In this document: positions 50,277 through 58,431 of the stretch, piece by piece
Layout: each line of letters opens with the position of its first letter
Position numbering within the stretch: the stretch's first letter is position 1
Assembly (NCBI RefSeq): GCF_964642095.1
Contig: NZ_OZ209244.1
Coordinates: 1,426,001-1,490,000, forward strand
DNA: 64,000 nt
Source of the DNA: Fretibacterium fastidiosum
Lineage (GTDB): Bacteria > Synergistota > Synergistia > Synergistales > Aminobacteriaceae
Direction of reading: 5' to 3'
Translations under genes and position numbers: made by a program
The notes under the pieces: generated by a model
What the model was told of the DNA's origin: nothing
Database searches by the model: none
The model's input: only the letters and a program-made list of their open reading frames with translations

Positions 50277-51329
50277 ATGTTGATCAGTTTCGTTTCGTTC
50301 GTTATCGTCATCGCCGTCTGCGTGGTCGTCCACGAGTTCGGCCACTTCATCACGGCGCGCTGTCTCGGCGTGCAGGTCCACGAGTTCGCCTTTGGCATGG
50401 GGCCGGCGCTCTGGCAGCGCAAGAGCACCGGCCCGGAGCCCATGCTGTGGTCGGTGCGGGCGTTCCCCGTCGGGGGTTCCTGCCGCCTGGCGGGCATGGG
50501 AGAGGAGGAGAGGGAGGAGGCCGTCCTGCCCGGCAAGGGCTTTAACGAGCAGCCCGGCTGGAAGCGCTTCCTCATCCTGCTGAATGGCTCCCTCTTCAAC
50601 GTCCTCCTGGCCCTTCTGCTGACGGCGGTCTTCCTCTGGGGTCACGGCGCGCTGGACATGGAGCACACCCGGATCGGCGAGGTCATGCCGGGCTTCCCCG
50701 CGGAAGCCGCCGGCATTCAGGTAGGGGACAGCATCACGGCCGTGAACGGCCGTTCCGTTCAGGAGTGGCGCGAGATGTCGGAGGCGCTGCGGGAGGAGGC
50801 AGAGCGGGGCGGGGACGTGAGGGTCGAAGTTCGACGCGGTGAGGAAGTCCTCACGATCTCGACGCCCATCCCCATGAGCGAGGAACACGGACGCCCCATG
50901 CTGGGGATCACGCCGGCTCTGGTGCGCTACTCCCCGAAAGATGCGGTCCTGAACGCGGGGCAGTACACGTGGCGGATGACGACGCTGATGCTGAGGGGCA
51001 TCACCGACTGGATCCTGCGCCGGCAGGAGGTGGACGTCACGGGTCCCGTGGGCATCGCCTCCATGTCGGGGCAAGCCATGCGGGCGGGGTGGTGGGCCTT
51101 CGTGACGTTCGTCGCCCTCATCAGCCTGAACCTCGGCCTGCTGAACCTGTTCCCCATCCCGGCGCTGGACGGCGGGCGTATCCTTTTCGTGCTGCTGGAG
51201 ATGGTCTTTCGCCGCCGACTGCCGGAGAGGGTGGAGAACTGGATCCACACGGCGGGCTTCGTCCTGCTCATCCTGCTGATGCTGGCCATCACCTGTCAGG
51301 ATGTCTATCACCTCTTCTGGACGAAGTGA
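50277..51329 (+). CDS. rseP: RseP/RasP-type site-2 zinc metalloprotease
   Basis: This is a 350-residue intramembrane protease. The zinc site HEFGH is at residues 19-23 in the first helix, a PDZ domain covers about residues 115-190 (GIQVGDSITAVNGRSVQEWR), and NLFPIPALDGGRILFVLLEM holds the third ligand region near residue 295. TTGGAGG precedes ATG 50277. The dxr-rseP-ispG order is widespread. Confidence 0.95.
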   Translation: MLISFVSFVIVIAVCVVVHEFGHFITARCLGVQVHEFAFGMGPALWQRKSTGPEPMLWSVRAFPVGGSCRLAGMGEEEREEAVLPGKGFNEQPGWKRFLILLNGSLFNVLLALLLTAVFLWGHGALDMEHTRIGEVMPGFPAEAAGIQVGDSITAVNGRSVQEWREMSEALREEAERGGDVRVEVRRGEEVLTISTPIPMSEEHGRPMLGITPALVRYSPKDAVLNAGQYTWRMTTLMLRGITDWILRRQEVDVTGPVGIASMSGQAMRAGWWAFVTFVALISLNLGLLNLFPIPALDGGRILFVLLEMVFRRRLPERVENWIHTAGFVLLILLMLAITCQDVYHLFWTK

Positions 51330-52419
51330 GCGGGCCGTCGAGGTGAAGCGAAGCGTTCAGATCGGGGCCCTCCGCATCGGCGGGGGGGCCCCCGTTCGCG
51401 TCGAGAGCATGCTCAAGGTCCCCCTGTCGAACCGGGAGGCCTGTGCTGCGCAGTGCGCCAGCCTGCTGCGGGTGGGCTGTGAGATGGCGCGGGTGGCCCT
51501 GCCGCGTCCAGAACTGGCCCCGGACCTGAAGTGGCTCGTGTCGAACACGGACCTGACCCTGATGGCGGACATCCACTTCGACCCGACCCTGGCCGTGCTG
51601 GCCATGGAGGCGGGTTGCCGGGCCATCCGCATCAACCCCGGCAACATGCCCCTCAATCGCCTGAACGACGTCATCCGGACCGCCCAAACCCTTGGGGTGA
51701 CGATCCGAATCGGGGCCAACGGTGGATCGGTGTCGGGCAGACAGCTGGAGGCCGCGGGGGGCGATCGGGCGGCGGCGCTGTGCATCGCGGTGCGGGAGCA
51801 GGCGGAGCTCCTGCTGGGAGCGGGCTTCGAGGACCTGATCCTCTCGGCGAAGTCCTCCTCTGTGCCGGAGTGCGTGCGGGCCAACGTCCTGATCGCGCGC
51901 GAGTACCCGGACTTTCCCTTCCACGTGGGGCTGACGGAGGCGGGGCCTGGGGACGGCGGCATCGTGAAGGGCGCGGCGGGCATCTCCGCTCTCCTGGCTC
52001 AGGGGATCGGGGACACCATCCGCGTGTCCCTGACGGACGCGCCGGAGCGCGAGGTTCGGGTGGGCTACGAGATCCTGAAGGCCCTGGAGCTCCGGACCCG
52101 CGGCGTGAACCTCATCAGCTGTCCCACCTGCGGCCGGCGCCGCGCGGACGTCATGGAGCTGACGAAGTTGATCGAGCCCATGCTGGCGAGCCTGCCGGAC
52201 GGGACCACCGTGGCGGTGATGGGCTGTGAGGTCAACGGCCCGAAGGAGGCAAGGCACGCCCAGATGGGGATCGCGGGGACGCCGTCGGGCGCGGTGCTGT
52301 TCCGGGAGGGCCGCGTGGTGGGGGAGTACCCCTTCGAGACCCTCCCGAACGTTCTGCCCCGCTTCTTCGCGGGGGAGCCCCTGGAGCGGGGCGGCGCGGG
52401 ACAGGGTGTGGGGCACTGA
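51301..52419 (+). CDS. ispG: 4-hydroxy-3-methylbut-2-enyl-diphosphate synthase (IspG/GcpE)
   Basis: IspG is the Fe-S enzyme of the MEP pathway. The 372-residue protein has SVQIGALRIGGGAPVRVESM, MADIHFDPTLAVLAMEAGCR, AIRINPGNM, and cluster ligands in NLISCPTCGRRRADVMEL and VAVMGCEVNGPKEARHAQMG. ATG 51301 overlaps rseP by 29 bases; GTG 51343 is an equally plausible start that removes the overlap. The single-module length is the ordinary bacterial form. Confidence 0.94.
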   Translation: MSITSSGRSERAVEVKRSVQIGALRIGGGAPVRVESMLKVPLSNREACAAQCASLLRVGCEMARVALPRPELAPDLKWLVSNTDLTLMADIHFDPTLAVLAMEAGCRAIRINPGNMPLNRLNDVIRTAQTLGVTIRIGANGGSVSGRQLEAAGGDRAAALCIAVREQAELLLGAGFEDLILSAKSSSVPECVRANVLIAREYPDFPFHVGLTEAGPGDGGIVKGAAGISALLAQGIGDTIRVSLTDAPEREVRVGYEILKALELRTRGVNLISCPTCGRRRADVMELTKLIEPMLASLPDGTTVAVMGCEVNGPKEARHAQMGIAGTPSGAVLFREGRVVGEYPFETLPNVLPRFFAGEPLERGGAGQGVGH

Positions 52420-52515
52420 GGCCCTGGCCGCGGGAACTGGGACGGGACCCCTCGAGACTCCCGCAACGATAAAGAGACGAATTGAAAAAGAGATGAATTG
52501 AAGGAGGACATGGAC

Positions 52516-52701
52516 ATGGCGGCTGCGGAAAAGCGCGTTTTCAAGTGTGCCTCGTGCGGGCACGTCTTTGAGGAGGGCGCGTCGATGCGCTGCCCCGAGT
52601 GTCGGGGCAGGACGCTGATCCTCGAGGCCGGCCCCACCCTGAAGGGGAGGGGCTGCGGGGGGAACTGCGGCGGCGGATGCAGCTGCGGCTGCCACCACTG
52701 A
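52516..52701 (+). CDS. Small zinc-ribbon protein with Cys/His-rich tail
   Basis: This is a 61-residue protein. CASCGHVFEEG and MRCPECRG form a rubredoxin-like zinc ribbon, and the tail GRGCGGNCGGGCSCGCHH is exceptionally rich in Cys and Gly. AAGGAGG lies eight bases before ATG 52516. No function can be assigned; metal binding is near certain from composition. It is the second-to-last gene of the operon. Confidence 0.75.
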   Translation: MAAAEKRVFKCASCGHVFEEGASMRCPECRGRTLILEAGPTLKGRGCGGNCGGGCSCGCHH

Positions 52702-52714
52702 GGGGGCCGAAGTC

Positions 52715-53266
52715 ATGGCCACAGGCAAGCAGGAACACACGACGCACCTCCTTGGCGCGGAGGTCGTCGGCAAGACGCACCCGCGCATCGAGTTGCGCGG
52801 ACGGCTGGACGAGTTGAACGCTCGAATCATTCTGATGCAGGCGCGGGCGCGGGCTGCGGGGGAGCGTCAGCTGGAGGCGGACCTGGAGGAAGTGCGGGTC
52901 AAGGCCGTCCGCGAGGCCATGATGGCCGAGGTGACCGACGCGCCCTGCGGCGAGTTGGCCCTGTGGGGACTGACGGAGGAGGAAATCCACCAGCGGTCCC
53001 ACACGCCGGCGCGCTTCTACGGAAAGGGACACCTCGACCTTCACGCGGACATGGGGCTCTGGGCGGCGGAGATCAACCTGCTGCGCACGCTGGTGCGGGA
53101 GACGGAACTCGTCGCGTGCCGCGCCTTCGACGACGGGGCGGGCGGCGTGACGAGGCCGGATGTCGTCAAGATGTTGAACCGCCTCAGCAGCGCGCTCTAC
53201 ATCCTGATCTACAACTACCTGCCTGAGGGGTTCACCCGCTTCTACGGGCGGATCGGGCAGAGGTAA
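52715..53266 (+). CDS. PduO-type cob(I)alamin adenosyltransferase family protein
   Basis: This is a 183-residue helical protein. ELRGRLDELNARIILMQARA corresponds to the RGxLDELNA ATP-binding motif, and NLLRTLVRETELVACRAF plus VVKMLNRLSSALYILIYNYL correspond to the R-x-x-R and LNRLSDYLF regions of PduO-type enzymes, which make adenosylcobalamin. The family call rests on these motifs; identity to well-studied members looks low. A methylmalonyl-CoA-linked metabolism would need this cofactor. A terminator-like hairpin follows. Confidence 0.7.
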   Translation: MATGKQEHTTHLLGAEVVGKTHPRIELRGRLDELNARIILMQARARAAGERQLEADLEEVRVKAVREAMMAEVTDAPCGELALWGLTEEEIHQRSHTPARFYGKGHLDLHADMGLWAAEINLLRTLVRETELVACRAFDDGAGGVTRPDVVKMLNRLSSALYILIYNYLPEGFTRFYGRIGQR

Positions 53267-53284
53267 AACCTTAACAAAATCGTG

Positions 53285-53318
53285 ACCGAGGGCCGGTGCG
53301 CGCCGGCCCTCGGTTGTT
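53285..53318 (+). terminator. Terminator-like hairpin ending the long operon
   Basis: ACCGAGGGCCGG and CCGGCCCTCGGT form a 12-bp stem with a 6-base loop, followed by a weak TGTT. Confidence 0.7.
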
Positions 53319-53344
53319 CCCTGGATTATAATACCAATTCGCGT

Positions 53345-53770
53345 TTAATATGGATTGCCTCCCCTAAGGGGAGGTGGTTCGCGTCAGCGAACCGGAGGGG
53401 TTCAGCCAGACGACACGACTTACGGACGCCGACAGGCGGTCGGCGTCGTGTCGGTCGGCTGAGGGCGAAGGAAGTCCGGGGGACTTCCGCAGCTCGGCCA
53501 GACGACGCAGCTTATGCAATCGCGTCAGCGATTGCAGCGCTGCGTTGGTCGGCTGTGCCGAAGCAAGGCAATGGATTGCCTTGTGGAGGCGTTGGCGGGG
53601 AATGTCAGACAGGCGCGTCTTATGAAAAACACCCCTCCCCTTCGGGGAGCCTTCCGGCTGCCGTTCGCTACCGCTCACGGGCCGTCAGTCCCAGCCCCTT
53701 CGGGGCAGCCCCCCTTGCATAAGCAGACGACCGGCGAGGTACGAGCCGTGTCGGTCGCTTAGGTTTTTCA
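53345..53770. repeat. Hairpin-rich dispersed repeat, copy C (inverted relative to A)
   Basis: About 330 bases at 53400-53690 match copy A in reverse orientation, including the AAGGCAAT, GCAATCGC and GGAAGTCC hairpin modules. Extra modules are CCTCCCC-taa-GGGGAGG, GGTTCGC-gtca-GCGAACC and GACGCCGAC-aggcg-GTCGGCGTC. The last one occupies a position where copy A has a different sequence. No gene is present. Confidence 0.75.
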
Positions 53771-53975
53771 TCAGGGGGGCCTTTCTTTCCCTTTAGACGC
53801 AAATTGGTATAACTCCGGGTTTGTTTTCCTCAATTTTGTCCGGCCTTTTTCTTAAATTCCGGATTATGCCCTGGTACCACGACCAGTATTGACCGTGTGT
53901 GGACGTCTGCCTATAGTAATTACGAAAATATGTGTCTTAACACAAAAATCCGTAATCATCATTCCCGGAGGGCGC
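53771..53975. other. AT-richer noncoding stretch
   Basis: I see no gene here. The base composition is lower in GC than the neighbours, consistent with the broken gene that follows having been acquired from elsewhere. Confidence 0.4.
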
Positions 53976-54280
53976 ATGGAGATCGGGCGGGATTCCTATC
54001 TCAACAAACTGACGGACCGCATGGGAAACGGTCTGGTCAAGATTCTCACGGGCGTAAGGCGGAGTACCTGACGCGCCTCCTTGAGAACGTCTACCTGTCC
54101 GATATCGTCGAGCGCCGCAGGGGCCGGCAGGAGCAGAACTCCCTTCTGCGCATCGGCGACTCCTTCAGGAAGATCATCATCATCGTCCGAGATAACATCC
54201 GCCCGCGGCACGATGAGGCAGGCATTACGACGATCGGCATCTGGAACTTTTTGCTGGATGCGGACAGCCTTGACCTGTAA
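53976..54280 (+). pseudogene. Internally deleted AAA/DUF4143-type ATPase
   Basis: The first 30 codons (MEIGRDSYLNKLTDRMGNGL then VKILTGVRRS) are the N-terminus of an ATP-binding DUF4143 protein up to its P-loop. The frame then breaks near 54066. Another frame supplies LTRLLENVYLSDIVERRRGR and the C-terminal IGDSFRKIIIIVRDNIRPRH followed by GIWNFLLDADSLDL. About 300 bases remain of the roughly 1,200 expected. The central domain, including most of the ATPase, is missing. Confidence 0.8.
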
Positions 54281-54324
54281 AATCCGAATCTATAGACAAA
54301 GTTTTAATATGCGTCGGGAACCGG

Positions 54325-54410
54325 TTTTATGTGTTTCCGCCTCACCGGACGGATGAAAGGTCAGAATCAGGTTAACCTGTGCGATGACGGGCTTGATCCT
54401 CGATAAAATC
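54325..54410. repeat. Decayed dispersed repeat, copy 2 (partner at 8190-8295)
   Basis: This stretch shares ordered sequence blocks with the debris after the IS1380-type transposase, in the same orientation. Confidence 0.5.
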
Positions 54411-54445
54411 ATCGCAACCTGTGGATTTGAGTTTTTTCAAGGGGC

Positions 54446-54475
54446 TTGACGGGAAGTGCAGGAATAGTGTATCAT
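54446..54475 (+). promoter_or_regulatory. Sigma-70 promoter of the GntR/TRAP operon
   Basis: TTGACG (54446-54451), an 18-base spacer and TATCAT (54470-54475). The operator begins at the next base. Confidence 0.75.
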
Positions 54476-54503
54476 CTTTGGTATACCAGCTGGTATACCA
54501 AAG
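54476..54503. promoter_or_regulatory. 28-bp perfect palindromic operator
   Basis: CTTTGGTATACCAG is followed directly by its exact complement, making two TGGTATACCA half-operators. FadR/FCD GntR proteins bind T-G-G-T-n-ACCA-type palindromes. The site covers the expected +1 of the promoter just upstream of the GntR gene, implying autorepression. Confidence 0.85.
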
Positions 54504-54600
54504 ATTCCTTTTTTAAAGAAACACAAACGCTGAATAGATGGAGTTGTCAGTCCCCGTGTGGAGAACGACCGGGCGCACTGCGAAGAGAGAGTGAGTTTTG

Positions 54601-55320
54601 ATGCGGGAGGGCCGCTTGGCTTTCGATGTCTACAAAAAAATAAAAGAAGGCATCCTCTCCCTGGCCTACCCCCCGGGCGCGACATTGCAGGAACGCCAAA
54701 TTGCAGAGCAGTTCGGCGTCAGCCGAACACCTGTACGCGAGGCCATTCAGTGCCTTGCGCAGGAGGGGTGGCTCGTCATCAGCGCAAGACGATACATTCA
54801 AGTGCGCGACGCTTCAACGCTCAATCTTCGCAAGCTTTTTGATGCCCGTCGCCTCTTGGCTGATGACGTCGTGGATATTCTTTTTTCAGGGCGAATGCAC
54901 GCCGCAGTTTCAAAACGTATGCGGGCCGCCATTGCGGCCATGAACGACGCGAGGGAAAACCTCTTCGCGTTCATCACGGTGGACCAGGCCTTTCACTCGA
55001 TTGCCTTTGAGGTCCTGGAGAACGAATATCTGCAAAAGTTTTGGCAGAGCGTCAGCGAGGACATGATCTGGTTCGGAATGCTTGCCATGGATGAGCATCG
55101 CTATGGGAGTGTTCTGCAGGAGCATGAGGAGATTGTAAGGGCAATGGAGCAGGGGCAGAAGGATGCGGTGAAAGCTGCCGTGACGGCCCACCTGGATTCG
55201 ACAGAAGCTATCCTGTTCGGCAAGATGTACGACGGCGGAAGCTGCGGCAGAATTTCCCCGCAGGCCCTTGGGTTTAGAAGGGATCTAAAGAAAGGAGTGG
55301 CGGTCAGGACATGCGAATGA
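54601..55320 (+). CDS. GntR-family transcriptional regulator (FadR/FCD subfamily)
   Basis: This 239-residue repressor-type protein has an N-terminal winged helix (residues 8-70; ERQIAEQFGVSRTPVREAIQ) and a C-terminal all-helical FCD ligand domain (FDARRLLADDVVDILF; FITVDQAFHSIAF; EHEEIVRAMEQGQKDAVKAA). ATG 54601 is used; a TTG lies one codon earlier. It is the first gene of its own operon behind the palindrome and overlaps the DUF2848 gene. The effector is probably the TRAP substrate or a breakdown product. Confidence 0.93.
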   Translation: MREGRLAFDVYKKIKEGILSLAYPPGATLQERQIAEQFGVSRTPVREAIQCLAQEGWLVISARRYIQVRDASTLNLRKLFDARRLLADDVVDILFSGRMHAAVSKRMRAAIAAMNDARENLFAFITVDQAFHSIAFEVLENEYLQKFWQSVSEDMIWFGMLAMDEHRYGSVLQEHEEIVRAMEQGQKDAVKAAVTAHLDSTEAILFGKMYDGGSCGRISPQALGFRRDLKKGVAVRTCE

Positions 55321-55994
55321 AATCAGTTGCTCTGCGTAAGGATGGAAGCTCGCATGAGGTTTCATTGCTGTGGGACGCCTGTGTTGCAGCAGGATATACG
55401 GGGCGCGATCAAGCTGGTGTCCGTGCACACGTGGAGGAGCTAAAGAAGATCGGCGTCCCATCTCCTGAACGAGTTCCCTCTATGTACTGGATCGAGCCGG
55501 AGCGCATCAGTGCTGCATCCTCCGTCTGGGTTGTAGGGAACAAAACGTCAGGCGAGGGCGAGGTCTTTCTGGCCCGCTGCAGCCAGGGGAATTTGCATGT
55601 GACCGTTGCCAGCGACCACACGGACAGGGCGCTTGAGACGGTGTCCGTTTCCAAGGCAAAACAGATTGCGACCAAGCTTGTCGGTGCGATCTTCTGGCGT
55701 GTGGATGATGTGCGCGACCATTGGGATGAGATCGAGCTGCGGGTCTGGAACGACGGAAAAATCTATCAGGAGGGGACGCTGGGGCAAATGTTGCCTCCTG
55801 AAGCACTGTTGGAGCTTGCCGAGGAGGATTCACCGGTTAAGGGTGGGCGCATTTCGCTCTTTAGCGGGACGCTCCCTGTCATTGGCGGAGGCTTAGTTTA
55901 TGGCAGCCGCTACGTGCTCTCTTTGAGGGACCCCGTTCTGAATCGGGAGCTGTGGCACGAGTATGCGGTCCAGGTCCTTCCGGACCGCAATTAG
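55311..55994 (+). CDS. DUF2848 family protein
   Basis: This 227-residue protein matches the DUF2848 family, which has a fumarylacetoacetase-like fold (YWIEPERISAASSVWVVGNK, SGEGEVFLA, ASDHTDRALETVSVSKAKQI, SLFSGTLPVIGGG). The SDHTDR...SKAKQ block is the most conserved. Members are probably hydrolases or lyases acting on small carboxylates, but no reaction is established to my knowledge. It overlaps the regulator by 10 bases and precedes a nitrilase-type amidase by 12, so it belongs to the same catabolic pathway. Confidence 0.85.
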   Translation: MRMKSVALRKDGSSHEVSLLWDACVAAGYTGRDQAGVRAHVEELKKIGVPSPERVPSMYWIEPERISAASSVWVVGNKTSGEGEVFLARCSQGNLHVTVASDHTDRALETVSVSKAKQIATKLVGAIFWRVDDVRDHWDEIELRVWNDGKIYQEGTLGQMLPPEALLELAEEDSPVKGGRISLFSGTLPVIGGGLVYGSRYVLSLRDPVLNRELWHEYAVQVLPDRN

Positions 55995-56006
55995 GAGTAG
56001 AGCGAC

Positions 56007-56807
56007 ATGAAACTACGCGTTGGTGTCCTGCAATTTGACGTAGTCCTGGGCGATCGGACGAAAAATAGGGCGACGCTTCAGAGATGGCTGAAGTCAGCCT
56101 TGGTGCCGTCCGACCTTACGACGGTGCTCGTGATTCCGGAAATCTGGGATGTGGGTTACGCTCTTCCCCGCGCGAAGGAGCTGGCTGACCCTGAAGGGAA
56201 GGGGGCGGCGGAGTTTCTTGGCGCCCTTGCCAGACAGTACGGCGTCTGGTTTGCGGGGGGGACGGTGCTTGCTTCCACGCCTGAGGGGTTCGCAAACCGA
56301 GGACAGGTTGTCAATCCTCGTGGCGAGCTCGTTGAGTATTACGACAAAGTGCACCTCATCCGCCTTATGGAGGAAGATAAGTACTTTGTTCCAGGGAGGA
56401 AAGAGTGCCTCTTTGATGTGGACGGCATCCGCGCTGGCTGCGTGACGTGCTACGACATCCGTTTTTGCGAGTGGGTGCGGACTTATGCGCTGGATGGCGT
56501 GCAAGTGCTCTTCGTCGGTGCGGAGTGGCCCATGTCTCGAATTGATCACTGGGAGGCGTTGCTTCGGAGCCGTGCTATTGAAAACCAGATGTATGTCGTC
56601 GCCTGCAACCGGTGCGGCGAGTCCGAGGATACGCTCTTTGGAGGACGTTCCATGATCCTTGGGCCAAAAGGCGAGGTACTCTTCCAGGCCGGCGCCGGCG
56701 AGGAGGCAGGCTTTGTCATCCTCGATATGGATGAGGTGGAAAAAACGCGCGGGTTCCTGACGGTCTTTAACGATCGAGTGCCGGGAATATACAAGGTGGA
56801 GCGATAA
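56007..56807 (+). CDS. Nitrilase-superfamily carbon-nitrogen hydrolase
   Basis: This 266-residue amidase-type hydrolase has the catalytic triad E45 (LVIPEIWDVGY), K114 (YYDKVHLIRLM) and C148 (GCVTCYDIRFCEW). The family cleaves amides, N-carbamoyl compounds or omega-amides in the cytosol. The position beside DUF2848 and a TRAP importer suggests it removes ammonia or carbamoyl from an imported organic acid amide. Spacing of 12 bases to the previous gene supports co-translation. Confidence 0.9.
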   Translation: MKLRVGVLQFDVVLGDRTKNRATLQRWLKSALVPSDLTTVLVIPEIWDVGYALPRAKELADPEGKGAAEFLGALARQYGVWFAGGTVLASTPEGFANRGQVVNPRGELVEYYDKVHLIRLMEEDKYFVPGRKECLFDVDGIRAGCVTCYDIRFCEWVRTYALDGVQVLFVGAEWPMSRIDHWEALLRSRAIENQMYVVACNRCGESEDTLFGGRSMILGPKGEVLFQAGAGEEAGFVILDMDEVEKTRGFLTVFNDRVPGIYKVER

Positions 56808-56864
56808 TGCCGGATTGACTTTAATTTGGGTGAGCACGATTCCTGAAATCCAAGAGGGGAGCGA

Positions 56865-57863
56865 ATGAAGATGAAACGAAGAATGTTGTTGAGCGTTGTT
56901 GCGTTGTTGTGCGTAGGTTTTTGGACGAAAGCAGCCTTTGCGGCAGCTGTCAACATCAAGTTGGCGCATGGTGGCAGTTTGGAGCATCAGTACCACATTG
57001 GGGCAATGGAATTCAAGCGCCTTGTTGAGGAGGCTTCAAACAAGGAAATTGAGGTTACGATCTTCCCACAGGGGCAGCTTGGGGGGGAGCGCGAACTGGC
57101 AGAGAGCGTTCGCATGGGGACTGTCGAGATTGGCGAGTTGGCGGCCAGCAACATGGCAGGGTTTGTGCCGGAGTTGCAGGTGTTTGGCATCCCCTTCCTC
57201 TTCACGGGCAAGAATGCCGTCTACTCTGTTTTGGACGGGGAGATTGGCGCCGAGTTGAACGGCTATATGCTGAATAAGGGCTTCGTCAACCTTGGTTATT
57301 GGGAAGTGGGCTTCCGCAATATGACGAACAATGTTCGCCCGATCAAGAAGCCGGAGGATGCTAAGGGGCTCAAGATTCGAGTTCAGGAGTCCAAGATATG
57401 GATTGAATTCATGAAGGCGCTGGGAGCCGTCGCGACGCCGATCCCCTTTGGTGAGCTTTATTCAGCGCTGCAGCAAAAGGTGACGGATGGCGAAGAAAAT
57501 CCTATCGCTACGATCTACTCCATGAAGTATTACGAGGTGCAGAAGTACGTTTCCATGACAGCCCACACCTACGAACCCGCACTGGTTATCGTGAACCAGC
57601 AGTGGTTTGAGGGACTGGATCCAAAGTATCAGGCGATTTTGAAGGATGCCGCAATCAAGACGGCCACGTTGCAGCGTGTCAAGTTGGCGGAGCTCGAAAA
57701 AGAACGTCTGGAGATCATCAGAAAAGCGGGGGTAGAAATCGAGGAAAATCCGGACCACGCCGCTTTTGCCGAATTGACAAAGGACCTCTATAAGGTGATC
57801 TCGGACACTGTGCCCGAAGAACTGGTCATGAGAATTCGGGACGCGATTGCCAAGGCCCAATAA
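56865..57863 (+). CDS. TRAP transporter solute-binding protein (DctP family)
   Basis: This is a 332-residue secreted binding protein with a signal peptide ending at KAAFA. Conserved DctP features include HGGSLEHQYHIGAMEFKRLV, FPQGQLGGERELAESVRMGT, and the ligand-carboxylate Arg in GLKIRVQESKIWIEF. GFRNMTNNVRPIKKPEDAKG is the hinge region. It delivers an organic acid-type substrate to the DctQM pair downstream. A terminator separates it from dctQ, which should make it the most abundant product. Confidence 0.93.
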   Translation: MKMKRRMLLSVVALLCVGFWTKAAFAAAVNIKLAHGGSLEHQYHIGAMEFKRLVEEASNKEIEVTIFPQGQLGGERELAESVRMGTVEIGELAASNMAGFVPELQVFGIPFLFTGKNAVYSVLDGEIGAELNGYMLNKGFVNLGYWEVGFRNMTNNVRPIKKPEDAKGLKIRVQESKIWIEFMKALGAVATPIPFGELYSALQQKVTDGEENPIATIYSMKYYEVQKYVSMTAHTYEPALVIVNQQWFEGLDPKYQAILKDAAIKTATLQRVKLAELEKERLEIIRKAGVEIEENPDHAAFAELTKDLYKVISDTVPEELVMRIRDAIAKAQ

Positions 57864-57894
57864 CAAACGAAACATTTGTTGCTCGCCTTGTGAT

Positions 57895-57919
57895 AAGGGG
57901 GGTGTTGCCCCCCTTTTTT
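57895..57919 (+). terminator. Terminator between dctP and dctQ
   Basis: AAGGGGGG and CCCCCCTTTTTT form a G/C stem with a TGTTG loop and a T-run. Partial read-through is expected, because the transporter needs the genes beyond. Confidence 0.85.
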
Positions 57920-57951
57920 CGTTTGGAACTGTCTGTAGAGGAGTGAGTGCG

Positions 57952-58431
57952 TTGCAGAAGATGCGATGGCTTTTTGCGACTGCATCGGGAATTTGCCTGG
58001 CTGTCGTTTTCCTGGTGACATTGGGCCAGGTCGTTCAGCGCTACGTTTTCCATATGCCCATGCCATGGGCGACAGATGTCACAAGAATATCTTTTATCTA
58101 TTCCGTGTTTTTTGGCATGGGCGTCGGGGTATTTAATAAATCCCATCTCAACATCGACGTCTTGGTAAGACTGCTTCCCAAGCGTATTCAGCCGTGGTTT
58201 GCCCTGCTTTCTAACATCATTGTGATGATTTTTCTTGGTGCTGTCTTTCGCTTCAGTATTCCCTTTGCTCAGGCAAATGCCGATCAAGTGACCCCTTATC
58301 TTCTCCTGCCTATGGCCTGGATATATTATGTCATTCCCATCACAGTCACCTTTATGCTCATCTTCCTACTGATCGATACCGTTAAACTCTTGCGCAGCAT
58401 GGCTATGACCCAATCCGTGGATGGAAGGTGA
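57952..58431 (+). CDS. TRAP transporter small permease (DctQ family)
   Basis: This 159-residue membrane protein has four helices. FLVTLGQVVQRYVFHMPMPW and FFGMGVGVFNKSHLNIDVLV are the family signatures. TTG 57952 follows AGAGGAG at eight bases. It overlaps dctM by four bases (GTGA). Confidence 0.9.
   Translation: MQKMRWLFATASGICLAVVFLVTLGQVVQRYVFHMPMPWATDVTRISFIYSVFFGMGVGVFNKSHLNIDVLVRLLPKRIQPWFALLSNIIVMIFLGAVFRFSIPFAQANADQVTPYLLLPMAWIYYVIPITVTFMLIFLLIDTVKLLRSMAMTQSVDGR

Noticed and set aside
48861..51311. An 816-codon minus-strand open frame opposite dxr and rseP
   Set aside because: The plus strand encodes clear Dxr and RseP with full motifs; the antisense translation is low-complexity Arg/His/Gln-rich and has no ribosome site.
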